Positions 44,283-55,204 of a stretch of 64,000 nt of DNA are shown here, in pieces; within the stretch, counting starts at the first letter, position 1; each line of letters opens with the position of its first letter. The position numbers and the translations under genes were made by a program. This DNA comes from Skeletonema tropicum (taxonomy: Eukaryota; Bacillariophyta; Thalassiosirophyceae; Thalassiosirales; Thalassiosiraceae), in assembly GCA_037178625.1 (NCBI GenBank), contig CM074145.1, positions 496,001 through 560,000 on the forward strand, written 5' to 3'. The notes beneath the pieces were generated by a model that was given only the letters and a program-made list of their open reading frames with translations, ran no database searches and had not been told where the DNA came from.

Positions 44283-44288
44283 ATGACT
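44248..44288 (+). promoter_or_regulatory. Perfect 14-bp stem-loop enclosing the start codon of the TAZ/RING-CH gene
   Basis: The left arm agtcatgttgttgg (44248-44261) pairs perfectly with the right arm ccaacaacatgact (44275-44288) across a 13-nt loop. The ATG at 44283-44285 lies inside the right arm. If present in the mRNA, this would hide the start codon. Confidence 0.7.
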
Positions 44289-45281
44289 ACACCAAGGGAT
44301 CATCTTGATGATGGCAGCACCGGAACTGGAGGTGGAGGTTGGTGGGAGCAACCAGTAAGTGATAGTCAACACAATCGACGGAAGAGGCTTGTTCTCTTGC
44401 ATCATGCTTCGAAATGTCCAACTGCTGAAGGGCGCTGTAAGATCGCTCACTGCTCTGCTATGAAAAGGGTGTGGAAGCACATAGCCACATGCACGTGCAA
44501 GGGTGATAAATGCGATTTTCCTCACTGCAACTACAGCAGAGTCGTTTTGAGCCACTATCGCAGATGCAAGGATCAATCTTGCGTCGTATGCGGCCCAGTT
44601 AGGGAAGCAGATGAGGTGCAGAAGGTCAATAAGAAGAGGAAAGTATCCACTGCTGGATTTAATCAAGATGATTCATCGTGCTGCCGGTTATGTCTCCAAG
44701 AAGGAGATGAGCCGCTGGTGCGTGATTGTTCCTGTCGGGGCAGAAGAGGCTATGCGCACCTCCAGTGCATCGTCGACGAAGCAGAGGACAAGAGCAGACA
44801 AGCTCCCGCTTGGAATCGTCAGATGGCCACTCGAGAGGCCTTTAATACTTGCCCTATTTGTAACGAAGACTTTCAAAACGATGTTCGCAATGAACTGCTG
44901 AAAGCTCGTGTGATTTTTGCCGAGAGGGAGTTCAAGACAGATCATATGTTGTATCTTCATGCAATGGTTGACAGGATGCGTGCACTCATCGGAGAGAGGA
45001 GTGAATCAGAGAAAGCAGAGGGAGAAGAGATGTGCACAAAGATGCTAGCAGTCATCGAAGAAATACGAAGGACGAACACTCAAAACAATGCCTTCATGTT
45101 GAACATAGCTACTGCTTATAGTGTAATGGGAAGCTTTTCATCTGTAAGAGCGGAGGAGTATCATGAGAAGTCAAGGGAGATTATGGAACAGTTAAAAGAA
45201 GTAGAAATCGAAGCAATGACATTTGAAACCAAACACTTTGGTTTACGAGAAGGAGACAACCCAGAGACAAGGCAATTTTAA
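44283..45281 (+). CDS. TAZ zinc-finger plus RING-CH protein
   Basis: A 332-residue single-exon protein. Residues about 36-100 form a TAZ-type finger with three HCCC modules: H....C......C....C in HHASKCPTAEGRCKIAHC, HIATCTCKGDKCDFPHC and HYRRCKDQSCVVC. TAZ domains of CBP/p300 bind transactivation domains. A basic VNKKRKV follows, possibly nuclear localising. Residues about 130-198 hold a RING-CH finger (CRLC...LVRDCSCRG....AHLQC...CPIC), suggesting E3 ubiquitin ligase activity. The next part (FQNDVRNELLKARVIFAEREF) is the same as in the RING-CH protein at 22188, so the two are paralogues over this part. The TAZ fusion is unusual and could couple ubiquitination to transcription factors. It ends 119 bp before the convergent neighbour's stop. 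Confidence 0.85.
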   Translation: MTTPRDHLDDGSTGTGGGGWWEQPVSDSQHNRRKRLVLLHHASKCPTAEGRCKIAHCSAMKRVWKHIATCTCKGDKCDFPHCNYSRVVLSHYRRCKDQSCVVCGPVREADEVQKVNKKRKVSTAGFNQDDSSCCRLCLQEGDEPLVRDCSCRGRRGYAHLQCIVDEAEDKSRQAPAWNRQMATREAFNTCPICNEDFQNDVRNELLKARVIFAEREFKTDHMLYLHAMVDRMRALIGERSESEKAEGEEMCTKMLAVIEEIRRTNTQNNAFMLNIATAYSVMGSFSSVRAEEYHEKSREIMEQLKEVEIEAMTFETKHFGLREGDNPETRQF

Positions 45282-45400
45282 GACTGATGTACAGGTAAAA
45301 AAGCATCACATTATATGTAAACTAATACTGTTTAAACACTCCTCACAAACAAAGAAAACGTATACACACACGTGAATCTGAGGTCTCTTTCTCCCAAACA

Positions 45401-48400
45401 TTAATCTAGCGACAGCACAAGCTGAGCAAATGGATTGAATGGATCGTGTCGATCACTGCTTGGGACTGCCGACGCTGGCGAGACAAAGTTTATCTTGTCA
45501 GACTGTTTGCCTGCTGCATCATCAACTTCCCAATCTGTCCAATCGTTAGCACCCCACTGAATCTCCGAAGGGAAACTGGCATCATCTCCAAAGTCATCAC
45601 CAAAGCCATCATCACCATTGTTCCCCCAAGAATCGAGTTGGAATGCATCATTTCCAGAAGACTGTTGAAATGCGCGCCATTTAGTATCATCCGCCATACT
45701 CTGATTAGATCTCTTCTCGACAACAAAAAAGTCATCCTCTTCCTCTTCTTCACCACCAGGAGATGACAAAAAGTTATTCAGCGACTCATCTGCTGATGCA
45801 GCACCCACCGAGGTTGATGCCGATGACATTACATCCATAGCAGCCAATCGTACTGCTTCATCCACGACATCATCATCAAGGATACTTCCTCTAGTAATAT
45901 GATTTGGCATCTTGAACATGAGTGAAGGATCTTCTTCCTCATCTTCCTCCTCCTCCTCATCATCATCATTGTCACTTTCCTGCGTGACAGTCGGACCTTT
46001 GCTCACCATATCATCAAACGATTCATCATCGACATCTCGAATCACATACCTCCCCGTACTTTCATTCCATACCAGTGTCGACGTGGACTTACCAACACCA
46101 CCAACCCCAGCATTCTTGAGTTCCGATATGGAGGCTTTCAGTTCATTGATGGATTCAGCGAGACTATTGGTAGGTGAGCCAGAATTTTCGGGTGTTACTG
46201 TACCACCTCGCGGGGGTGGGGGTGGTGACGACGATGCATATGATTCTTGAGGCGCCGTTGGTGGTGGTTGTACGGTATTGTTGTTGGATGGACGTCCTGG
46301 ATGATACAAATCGAAGTCGTTGGTATTGGCTGTCGTTTCATCCCTTGTTATCATGTCGGATGAGTACAACCCAGAAGATGATGAGTTCGAGGGGCCTGTT
46401 CTAGTGAAAAATCCTTTTCCACCTCTGATAGGACGTACTGACGACTCTCGCGTAGTGTTGGTATTGGTAGTAGAAGTCGTAGCGATTGAAGTAGAAGGGG
46501 TAGTATGTTTGACAACCACCTGTGCAACATCATCATCATCATCAACAACTTTATCATTGGTCATCATGGTCGATTTCGAAACCATTTGTCTAATTCTCAA
46601 GCTATGCAGATCACGTCGAGATGGTGCCAACAACGCCGGTGTCTTCTTCGAAGAATTGACACCATTATTATTTGTCGCCACTGACGCTTGTTGTTTCGAC
46701 ATTCGCTGTTTCTGCTGCTGTTTGCTCTTACTCCCAAATGAAATACTCGACGGGGGGAGTCTATTACCACCACCACTTGACGAAGATCTCAACGGTTTTG
46801 GTTGTTGTTGATAATACTGCTGCTGCTCCTTTGAACTACTCAATTCACGTAGAATATCCGAAGCTGAGGCATTGTCATTACTCTGCCCTCCTTCGTCTCT
46901 TGAGTCGTCGTGATCATACGAATTGTTCAATTCACGTAGAATATCTGAAGCTGAGGCTTTTTTGTCACTTGGTCCTTTATCTTTTGAGACGTGATCATCA
47001 TTGCTACTACTACCGTTCCCTAGCACTAATCGAATTTGATGTTCGAGTGATGAACTCTTGTTACCGCTACCAACACCATTTGTGAAACGCTTCTTCTTTG
47101 GCTTTCTTGAACGTTGTGATGGTACTTCTATTGTTGTTGTTGCTGCTGTTGCCGCTGGTGTAACTTCTGCTGTTGCTACAGCTGCTGTGGTGGTAACAAG
47201 GGCAGCAGGATTAGATTCTACACTAACCTTTTGCCACTCGGGGTGGAATTGATATTGCTTTCGCTGCTTTTGTTGCTGCTCAGGACTTGCAAACAATTGA
47301 TCACTCTTTCTTCGAATCATACTCGGCGACCTAGACTCCGACTCTTCTTCTTCCGCCCCATCATTTGTCTCATACCGTCCAATCGTATCACGAACTGACG
47401 ACTGACGATTGTCATTTTCTCCTTGTTGTGGCTGTAAAAACGGTGGTGGTGGTGGAGGAGCTACAACCTCCGCAATACTTTCTTCCTCATCCACTTGAAT
47501 CGAAGTCATACTATCAAACAATGTCACCCCCTTCAAAGCACTGACATCCTCTTCGTCCTCATCTTCATACACTGCAAGTTCCTCCTCGGCATCATCTACA
47601 TTTAACAATGCTCTCGAGACTCCATTCTCTTCCTCTTCCTGCTCCTCCTCCTCTTGTTCGGATGTATCATCATAATTTAAATCATCATAATAGTCATGAT
47701 CGGACAATGGTGATATCAAGTGATCCACTCCCTCTCTCCCTCCTCCTCCTCCTCCAATCACCTCCTTTGACGCTGAGGCAGTAGTAGTCGTCGTAGTAAT
47801 CACCGGAAACAACGGAGGCCTATGATCCCCACCACCACCACTCGCACTCCCCAAAGGAGGACTTCCACTCAATGCAATAGTCCCATCATGATGCCCTTCA
47901 CCACCACTACCACTACCCGGATGATTTCCAGCAGCAGCACCACGTCCTCCAACATAATACTGAGTAATATCCACCGAAGTACCATTACTCGTCAATCCAC
48001 TCGTGACACTCATCCCCCCACCCTTCCCATCACCATCCCTAACATTGGAATATTGTATAAATCCCAAACTGTGACTACCACAACTTCCCACACTACCCGA
48101 ACTTCCTGTACGTTTTCGATGATGATGGTTTCGTCTTCCTCTCGAATCGACACTACCACCTCCACCTCCACCACGATTGGATTGTTTCAATGAACGTACC
48201 AATTCCTCCCAAGCACGTGCCTTATCCTCTTTTGTTTTGGCATTGAGAAAATTGTTCATGGCCGTTTGTTGTACCGGATTGAGTGGTCGTTTCGTCGTGG
48301 GTGTGAGTGGAGTAGTATTATTGGTGGGTGTACGAAGGGAGGAATTGTGGGAGGATAGTTCCGAAACTGCCGTGTTCATGGAGGGTGAGTCGGTGTTGTT

Positions 48401-48799
48401 GAAGGAGGCTGTGGTTGGGATGTTGATTACTTGATTTGATGGATGATGGATAATGTCGTCTGTTAGTATGTTGTTGGATGTAGAACGAGTTGTTGTGGGT
48501 CCTAGTGGTGGAGTGGATGGTCTTGGTGGTGGTGCTGTTCGTGTGTTTGTAGTGTTGTTGTTGTTGGGTGTCTTTCGTGGAGGTGATCGTCTATCGAATG
48601 GAAGTGCATTATTTGATGATGATGATGTAATGTTGTTTGCGCCGATTCGTGTATTTGGGGAGACGCCGCCTTTGATAATATTATTGCTGCTGTCATCGGT
48701 GAATTTGAAGGCAATCGATGGAGATTGTGGTGACGGTGGAACTACTAATTGACCACCATTGCCAAGAAGTGACGATGATGATGGGTTTGCCTCTTCCAT
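45401..48799 (-). CDS. Large low-complexity protein of unknown function
   Basis: The frame opens further upstream (to 48850) only with a GTG, so the ATG at 48799 (MEEANPSSSSLLG) is chosen, giving 1,132 residues. Composition is dominated by Ser, Asn, Thr, Gly, Pro, Asp and Glu, with homopolymer-like acidic, Gln and Thr runs. A small possible helix lies near residue 185 (AMNNFLNAKTKEDKARAWEELVRSL). ASDILRELNNS and ASDILRELSSS are a repeated motif. An FDDDASFPS...WGANDWTDWE acidic/aromatic tail ends near DPFNPFAQLVLSL. No catalytic domain is visible; a scaffold or adaptor with short binding motifs (WxxF/DPF-like) is possible but not shown. Confidence 0.65.
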   Translation of the reverse strand: MEEANPSSSSLLGNGGQLVVPPSPQSPSIAFKFTDDSSNNIIKGGVSPNTRIGANNITSSSSNNALPFDRRSPPRKTPNNNNTTNTRTAPPPRPSTPPLGPTTTRSTSNNILTDDIIHHPSNQVINIPTTASFNNTDSPSMNTAVSELSSHNSSLRTPTNNTTPLTPTTKRPLNPVQQTAMNNFLNAKTKEDKARAWEELVRSLKQSNRGGGGGGSVDSRGRRNHHHRKRTGSSGSVGSCGSHSLGFIQYSNVRDGDGKGGGMSVTSGLTSNGTSVDITQYYVGGRGAAAGNHPGSGSGGEGHHDGTIALSGSPPLGSASGGGGDHRPPLFPVITTTTTTASASKEVIGGGGGGREGVDHLISPLSDHDYYDDLNYDDTSEQEEEEQEEEENGVSRALLNVDDAEEELAVYEDEDEEDVSALKGVTLFDSMTSIQVDEEESIAEVVAPPPPPPFLQPQQGENDNRQSSVRDTIGRYETNDGAEEEESESRSPSMIRRKSDQLFASPEQQQKQRKQYQFHPEWQKVSVESNPAALVTTTAAVATAEVTPAATAATTTIEVPSQRSRKPKKKRFTNGVGSGNKSSSLEHQIRLVLGNGSSSNDDHVSKDKGPSDKKASASDILRELNNSYDHDDSRDEGGQSNDNASASDILRELSSSKEQQQYYQQQPKPLRSSSSGGGNRLPPSSISFGSKSKQQQKQRMSKQQASVATNNNGVNSSKKTPALLAPSRRDLHSLRIRQMVSKSTMMTNDKVVDDDDDVAQVVVKHTTPSTSIATTSTTNTNTTRESSVRPIRGGKGFFTRTGPSNSSSSGLYSSDMITRDETTANTNDFDLYHPGRPSNNNTVQPPPTAPQESYASSSPPPPPRGGTVTPENSGSPTNSLAESINELKASISELKNAGVGGVGKSTSTLVWNESTGRYVIRDVDDESFDDMVSKGPTVTQESDNDDDEEEEEDEEEDPSLMFKMPNHITRGSILDDDVVDEAVRLAAMDVMSSASTSVGAASADESLNNFLSSPGGEEEEEDDFFVVEKRSNQSMADDTKWRAFQQSSGNDAFQLDSWGNNGDDGFGDDFGDDASFPSEIQWGANDWTDWEVDDAAGKQSDKINFVSPASAVPSSDRHDPFNPFAQLVLSLD

Positions 48800-49231
48800 G
48801 ATATGTGTGTTGCTTGGTCTTGTCTGGCTCAACTGGGCAAGAAGAAGCACCGATCAGCACACACACGGCGGCGGCGGCAAGTTTGGACGACACAACACAC
48901 CTATTCAATCAATGTGAAGGTGCACCAAAGTCTATTGTATTACATCTCATGTCCGTCGGTGTTGCACTGTTGCACATGGTTTCATCGTCGATGTGGGCTG
49001 AGTCTTTTGAACGTCAAAAGTTCGAGTGTTCGCGATTTTCTCAAGCGGTTTGAAGTTGATTTGCATGTGTGGGCCTTGGCGGCAGGCTGTGCGTGGCCTC
49101 TTTCTGAAGCACGACAGGATCTGAAGATTTGCAAACGGGCACCACTCACATTTTACCGTAGCACAGAAAAAATCAGTACAAAGTAAGTACGATACCTAAG
49201 TACCTATATACTTACTCCTAGGTACATAAAG
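48800..49231. other. Intergenic, no gene supported
   Basis: Upstream of the low-complexity gene, up to MITE copy 2. A run of related words (agtacgatacctaagtacctatatacttactcctaggtaca) sits just before the MITE. No gene. Confidence 0.5.
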
Positions 49232-49763
49232 GCCGTGCGCCGCGCCAAAATCTTCGTTTTTTGGAACCGGAGCCTTTTTTCAATTTTTTTTGTTAGAGTG
49301 AAATGCTCTAGCTTTGGGCCACAATGGCCAAAATTATATTTTGGGGAGTTGCCGAATATGCTTTTCCAGTATCACCATCCTTTTGTCGACCATAATGGGG
49401 GTTCTATACATGTGTTGGCTGTAAAATAATTCCAATGCTCCGCTGAGAAATGCATGTGAGAGTCCACTAGCTTTTTGCTGCACAAATTTGGCAGGCCATC
49501 AGCCATCAAAGCTAGTACCAAGCTAGAGAGCACCTTCAAATGCATACAATATCTCGACAAAAATATAAGGCTTCATCACCTGCCCCTCAGTATATATACT
49601 CTCATAATAGTCACCTAAAGGATAGTATCTCGGGACAAGCATGTAAACCACTTCCCTGAAACTTAATTTTGGCCACCATGCACCATGGCCCAAAGCTAGA
49701 GAGCACTTCACTAACAAAAAAATGCGGGAAAGGCTCCGGTTCCAAAAAATCGACGCGCACGGC
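49232..49763. mobile_element. MITE-like element, copy 2, with ~100-bp terminal inverted repeats
   Basis: Left end gccgtgcgc (49232) and right end gcgcacggc (to 49763) start inverted repeats of about 100 bp that share ttttttggaaccggagcc, ttttttgttag, gctctagctttgggcc and tggccaaaatta (or variants). The interior is collinear with copy 1 at 8940-9423, in the same orientation: ccatccttttgtcgacc, gctgagaaatgcatgtgaga, ggccatcagccatca, cacctaaaggatagtatctc. The outer ends of the two copies differ. The flanks read ataaag on the left and ataaaa on the right, possibly a target duplication. No coding capacity. Confidence 0.9.
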
Positions 49764-49912
49764 ATAAAAAGAACGCCGGAAGTTGAACCTACTTGAAGAG
49801 AAAGAATCGGCAGCTAGCAGCAGCAAACTTCCTGCGCAATGCAATCTACTTACAACATAAAATAATGTGTTACTTTTTCGCCAACAAACCACGTTCACGT
49901 TGGAGTTAGAGG

Positions 49913-51394
49913 ATGACCAATCATTGGCTAAAACCTGTTCGGGATGGTCCAACGGCAACACCAATCAGTCGTCCACTACTGTGGAAACAGCCATATCGTG
50001 AGAGAAACGGCGCTTCGACTTCGACCGACTCCACAAAGTCAAAAACTGTATCTGTAAATGATGCTTATGCGGGCCAGTGGATTCACAAACTCGAGTATCT
50101 GAAAGAAGTGATTATAGGCGTCGACCTTTTCATTGTAGTAACCGTAGCGAGCATGATCACTTTCGGTGTGAGGCTTTTAGGAAGTGAGTGGCTATCCTTT
50201 ATATCTGATTCAAAGCCCGCCATTGGCACGTTGGGTGCATTCTACTCTTTTGCACTTGTGTTCCGCACCAACATTTGGTAAGTTCACAATTGTATCTTTG
50301 ATCTTTGCAGTCAAAGGTTTTGCAGAGTCCTCATTCATTATGCTGTGCTCGTTGCAGTTATTCACGCTGGTGGGAGGGCAGGGTGCTATGGGGATCAATG
50401 ATTGTTTGTTCGATCCGTATTGCCCAGCAGGCCCATCTCTGGATCAAGGAGCCGGCGCTAGTACATAGACTAAGCTGTCTAGCTATCATCTTTGCCTATT
50501 GCTGCAAAGCACAGCTTAGAGGGGCTGGTGTAGAAGATGTTACTGAGGGTGGTGCCGAACTTCTTGAGAAGGGAGTTATTTCGCAGGAAGAGCTGGATAT
50601 GATTTCTAGGCAAAGTGGATGGCAACCGTACTATTGCATCGATGCAATGAGAGCCGTAGTTTCGTCAGGACTTGAAGCGAATTCGAAGCATGAGGGGTGG
50701 AAGAATAATGCAGCTCAGACTGCTATGGAGGAAACCATATGCAAACTTGCTGACGGTATCGGAGGATGCATCAGAGTGAGAAGTACTGGCCTGCCTGCGG
50801 CATACGATGACATCTTGAACACCACGGGCTCAATCTTCTTCACTGCGGCGTGTTTGGCGTGGGCTCCTGGAGCGGGATTTTACAATCCTATCGTTGTGCT
50901 CATTGTTTACGTTATTGTGAAGATGATCATTGGCGTTGGCACGGACATGGTAAGATATTGATATCGAACATGAAATATATTTTTTTCATCGTCATCAATT
51001 TTGTTATATGCTTACTCTTGCTCACAATGGCTTTTTTAACTCTCACATCATACTTATCAACATCACTCTCACTTCGCAGGAAGATCCATTTGGACATGAC
51101 GAATCCGACTTGCCTCTCGAGAAGTTCTGTCAAGAGATTGACAAGCAAATCACTGCTATTGATGAAAGAGCAAAGCTCATCACGTATGATCTTGCACGTG
51201 GACCTGCTGCTCACAACCCTGCTCAGAGTCAGAGGCGGTCATCGTTCAGGTTCAGCACCAGCACCAGCACCAGCACTAGCACGCACCCAAACTCATCATC
51301 TTCCTCTTCTGATCAGGGAAGTCTTGCAACAAGTGAAGACGATGATATTGAAAGCGGACGAATGCCATCTGAAACAGATCGATTGATTTCTTGA
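49913..51394 (+). CDS. Bestrophin-family anion channel, intact copy, three exons
   Basis: Exons 49913-50277, 50358-50949 and 51080-51394; introns of 80 and 130 nt with gtaag...cag ends. The joined frame is 423 residues. Family features in order: a hydrophobic first span (IIGVDLFIVVTVASMITFGV), FRTNICYSRWWEGRVLWGSMI across intron 1, VHRLSCLAIIFAYCCKAQLRG, a helical middle with GWKNNAAQTAMEETI, spans SIFFTAACLAWAPGAGFYNP and IVVLIVYVIVKMIIGVG, and EDPFGHDESDLPLEKFCQEI, the PFG.D..DLPL element of bestrophins. The Ser/Thr-rich tail is probably cytosolic. Algal bestrophins have been linked to anion or bicarbonate transport at thylakoid or other membranes; which membrane applies here is not visible. 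Closely related to the pseudogene at 18877-21449. Confidence 0.92.
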
Positions 51395-51475
51395 GCCCGG
51401 GAGTCCCACCAGACGTAGTTCAAAATTAATGTTACACATTGATAAGTCTTCTGTTAGATCATCAAGTATATTATT
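51388..51475 (+). repeat. Direct repeat, left of retroelement fragment (overlaps bestrophin stop)
   Basis: Shares tcttgag, cccaccagacgta, aaaatt..tgtta and tagatcatcaagtatatta with 52689-52753. The left copy has an ~18-nt extra segment. Confidence 0.8.
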
Positions 51476-52551
51476 ATGAGGGATCGAAGGCAGTGTTGAA
51501 AATTGGGGAAAAGTGGATAACAGCGCGAATGAAGAAGCAGCTTTACAACGCCAGACGTGGACCAATCCTACGGGAGTATATCAAACGTCGACATAACTGG
51601 TCAGACGGACAGTTTGATGGGGTGCATTGGCACACAATTGGAGCAGTGAGGAGACGAAGTGATCTGAGTAAACAGAGGTTTACATGCAAATTGATGCATG
51701 GCCTCTTACCTGTCAATCATGTCAGACGACATGTCACCTCGGTTTCCCAATGCCCTGGGTGCCCGTGTGGAGATGAAACAATAGCGCACGTCTTCAAATG
51801 TCCCCACCCACGGATGGTAGCGAAGCGTCAAGAAATCATAGCAGCTTTAAGAAAGAAAGGACTCAGAAAATTATCAAGGCAAATACTTCGGACTGTTGCC
51901 GATATCATGGAACAGTATGCAGAAGGAGAAGATATACTTCCCGCAACCCGACATCCAGCAGTCCGTGCAGCAGTGCAGGCACAGAGTGAGTTGGGGTCGT
52001 GGGAAGATTTCTTCCGAGGATATCTAGTGAAGGAGTGGAAAGAGGCGTTCCAAGACACCCACACTAGCGATGCCGATATGCAATTCGATCAATTTCAACA
52101 AATGATTTGGTTTGACATTGCATGGCCTCAGTGGATGGAACGTAACAGGGTGGCTAAGGGCCGGGGAAGTAATGCGGATCAATTGGAAAGTGAATTGCTG
52201 ACAAGGAAACTAGTGTGGTACCATAAACATCGTCATGAGCTATTACCAGCACATCAACGAGAGATGGCGAAAATGCAATTACATGAGATTTTGCGAATGA
52301 GACCAGCTACAAGACGATTATGGCTTCACCATATCGAAGAGGCGGTAAAGGCATGGGAACGTGATAAGTACACACTATTGCCAGGGCAGCGACTCATCAG
52401 TGATTACTTTCCAGAAATCGAATCGGCGCCACCACAACCTCCACCACCTCGCAATATTGTGAGAGAAGCTAGGGAGCAAGCAGACAGCGAAGTGTTACGC
52501 CTTGAACCAAACCAAGTGAGAATAGATGAAGTTTTCGACCCAGTCGAGTAA
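51439..52551 (+). pseudogene. 5'-truncated retroelement C-terminal (post-RT) ORF
   Basis: An open frame of 370 codons whose first codon is TTG with a TAA close upstream; the first ATG is at 51529. The protein has a zinc-knuckle-like CPGCPCGDETIAHVFKC and long helical segments such as SWEDFFRGYLVKEW and PQWMERNRVAKG. The same order (C..C.C....H...C, then a W-rich helical region, then a QW..RN..KG-like element) occurs after the RNase H domain in the retroelement at 59264-64000. No RT or RNase H motif is present here, so this looks like a fragment of a related element, yet the frame is uninterrupted. Flanking ~65-88-bp direct repeats support an inserted segment. Selection for a host role cannot be excluded. 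Confidence 0.6.
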
Positions 52552-52688
52552 TCGACACCACAAACGACCTGAATAGGTTGACGTTGTTAATCCTGGCCTG
52601 CTTGAAAGATAGCAGGCTTGGGGTGCGATCTGGGAAATAATAGCTACTGCAGCACATGTTCGTTATCACTTAGCGTAGATAATGTCGC

Positions 52689-52753
52689 CTCTTGAGGGCC
52701 CACCAGACGTACTTTAAAATTTCTGTTATATATAGATCATCAAGTATATTAAT
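52689..52753 (+). repeat. Direct repeat, right of retroelement fragment
   Basis: Right copy of 51388-51475 (see there). Matches the bestrophin 3' UTR, so the segment between was probably inserted into or duplicated with that UTR. Confidence 0.8.
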
Positions 52754-54825
52754 GCAGATCTCGTTGGTTCAATGATAGTTTTGATGCATCCTCCCCTTTT
52801 GGCGGCGGCATGACGGGAGATGTAACCTCCGTCCTGTCATCCTCCGTCAAAGTAGCCAAATTATATCTTGCTTTTGTATTGCTAGCTGCTGGGTCACCCG
52901 CGGCGGAGTCGGATCAACTTACCTCTGCGTCGTGATACTTGCCCAAAAATGATAATAGATAGGTAGATAATCACTCCACAAGTCCATCTCTGGTAGATCA
53001 AGAGTCTGTTCATCATAGAAACTTCTTCCAAATAAATACCAACGCTACCAAGCTCTTAACGCAACCAAGCTCTTCCGTCCTCGCAGGATTTCTAGCAAAG
53101 GTTTGTAGGAGGCACATCCTCACTCAAAGTTCTCTTCTTACATCAATACATATCTCTGGCCGGTATCTACTTACTGGTTCTTGAATGGTGCTTCAACTTT
53201 ACAGTTGCTCGACATACTAGCCTCGAGCAAGGGTGGATCCTACGTACAGAGAAAAGTCAGTCTGAGAAGACACTAACATAACACCTAGATATTAGAAATG
53301 AAACTCCAATATCGCCAAGAGACCCATCTCTTGGTAAAAATAAAGCCCAACGTAGATCGTCATTCCAACCATAACAGATCCACAATAACTGAATGGGGTT
53401 ACCCTGCCAGAATTTCTATCTTGAAAGGTACTTGCGACAAGAAGGATGGCTGAAAATACCTACATGAGACATGGGATTACGCAGTAGACGTAGTCATAAG
53501 TGACTAGCCTACCAACCATAATCTCCTGCGGCACACCAAACAAATCAGTTCTAGGCCAGGCTGGTAGACTCCTTAGTGAAGTGCCACCTTTGACCCGCAA
53601 GAGGAGACCAATGTGAAATACTACAAACTGTTGATCTGATCCCTCGCGTTTAAGTAGTCAAAGACTTGCCCGATACCAAGAGAGCAGTCAGGATGAGTTG
53701 AAGCACCAAGACGCTATCTGCTCTGCCAGTTTAAACAGGACCCTTTCGAAACAAAAGCACGAATAAGAAACCCCCATATCCTAATTCCCGGGACAGCTGA
53801 TTTGTCCCGGTGTGGCCGAAATCTCATGCGTTGAATATGCCTTGTTCTCTCCCCGTACAACACACTGGATATGTTGCCTCATCTAAAGGGCATAAGAATT
53901 TCGCCACGTGTTTGATGTCTCAGAGACTGTGGATAGGAATAGCATGCTTACATATCTCACATCTCTTTCCACCTTTCCTCGGTGATTGGTTGCATCCTCT
54001 TTATCTTCAAAATTAAGTCAGAGTAAAGTAGGCAACATATTGCAGTCAAGTGCAGATCAAGGATGGATGAATGTATCGTCCATTCTTCTTGACTCGACAT
54101 TAACTTGCTCAACTTCTCCCAATCACCTCCTCACTATTGGGTCTTAAGCATTGATACATAATGACCAACAAGTGATAATCCGTTCAAGCCCCACACCACA
54201 ACTTACTCTAGCTACAGATCAATCGCAGCCCAGGCTCTCCATTTTTTTGACTTGCAATTTTATCACTCTTCCCCTCAACTCACGTCGAAGTGCATTCTTA
54301 CATCACGATAAAGAGAACCCCCCAATCGACTCTTTAGCGCGGTCGGGCTACGCAAGGCAGGGGTCTCTTCTCGTGATGCCAATGCTTTGATGGGAGGAAA
54401 AGCGGTAACTGATGCAATATCAATCGACGGCCTAGCCAGACTATAAGTTCCCCTCCACTCTGTCTAGCTTGCAAACGATGACCAACAAAGAATAACTCTT
54501 CCTCGGATTCTCTTCCCGACCTATCCAAATCAAATCAACGTGTGTATCATCGGATGATCGAGAGAAATAACATCGCTCACAAGTTCGATGAATATTTTTC
54601 TTCCTCTCCTCCTCTCCTCACTTCGAATTCAAGAGAGACGGATCCCTCGTCAGATTTACAATCCGTCCCTCCCATCACCATCTAAGTTTGGGTCAGCTCA
54701 GATGATTCAACAACACCATATTGTCCCCCAACTTACTATTTTTCCATAGGTGGGAAAGGCGGCATTCATCATCCCAATGAAACCGAAGGTTGGTAGGAGG
54801 AGGAAGAAAATTGAGTAATGAAAAG

Positions 54826-55204
54826 TAGATTGCAGCACTCTAAGAAACTTGGTTCGTGGTCAGTAGTACATAGGCAAAAGCCTATCAGTTGCGAGCAGCG
54901 GAATCAAAGCTTGATGCAACCTCCAGTTGATTAAACTCAAATTTGCGAAGGGCACTCCTCTTTAACCCAATAACGTAGATCGATTGAGTGGGCTTTTATC
55001 AACAACAACTCCCAGCCCCCCCCAGCCACTAGTTACCGCCAAGCGGCACAGCCGAGAGGGCGGAAGCCCCAACTCAAGAAGAAAACTCGCTGCACTCGAA
55101 GAGAAGGAGAGTGTGCTACGAAAAAAAAAAAAATAGATTGCAGCACTCTAAGAAACGTGTCTCTTGACCAATATGAGCAGACGAATCGAAGCTTGATGCA
55201 ACCT
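54826..55204 (+). repeat. Short imperfect duplication
   Basis: tagattgcagcactctaaga (54826 and 55134) is followed in each copy by gaatc.aagcttgatgcaac (54901 and 55183). Spacing within the copies is 75 and 49 nt, so one copy has lost or gained sequence. Confidence 0.75.
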
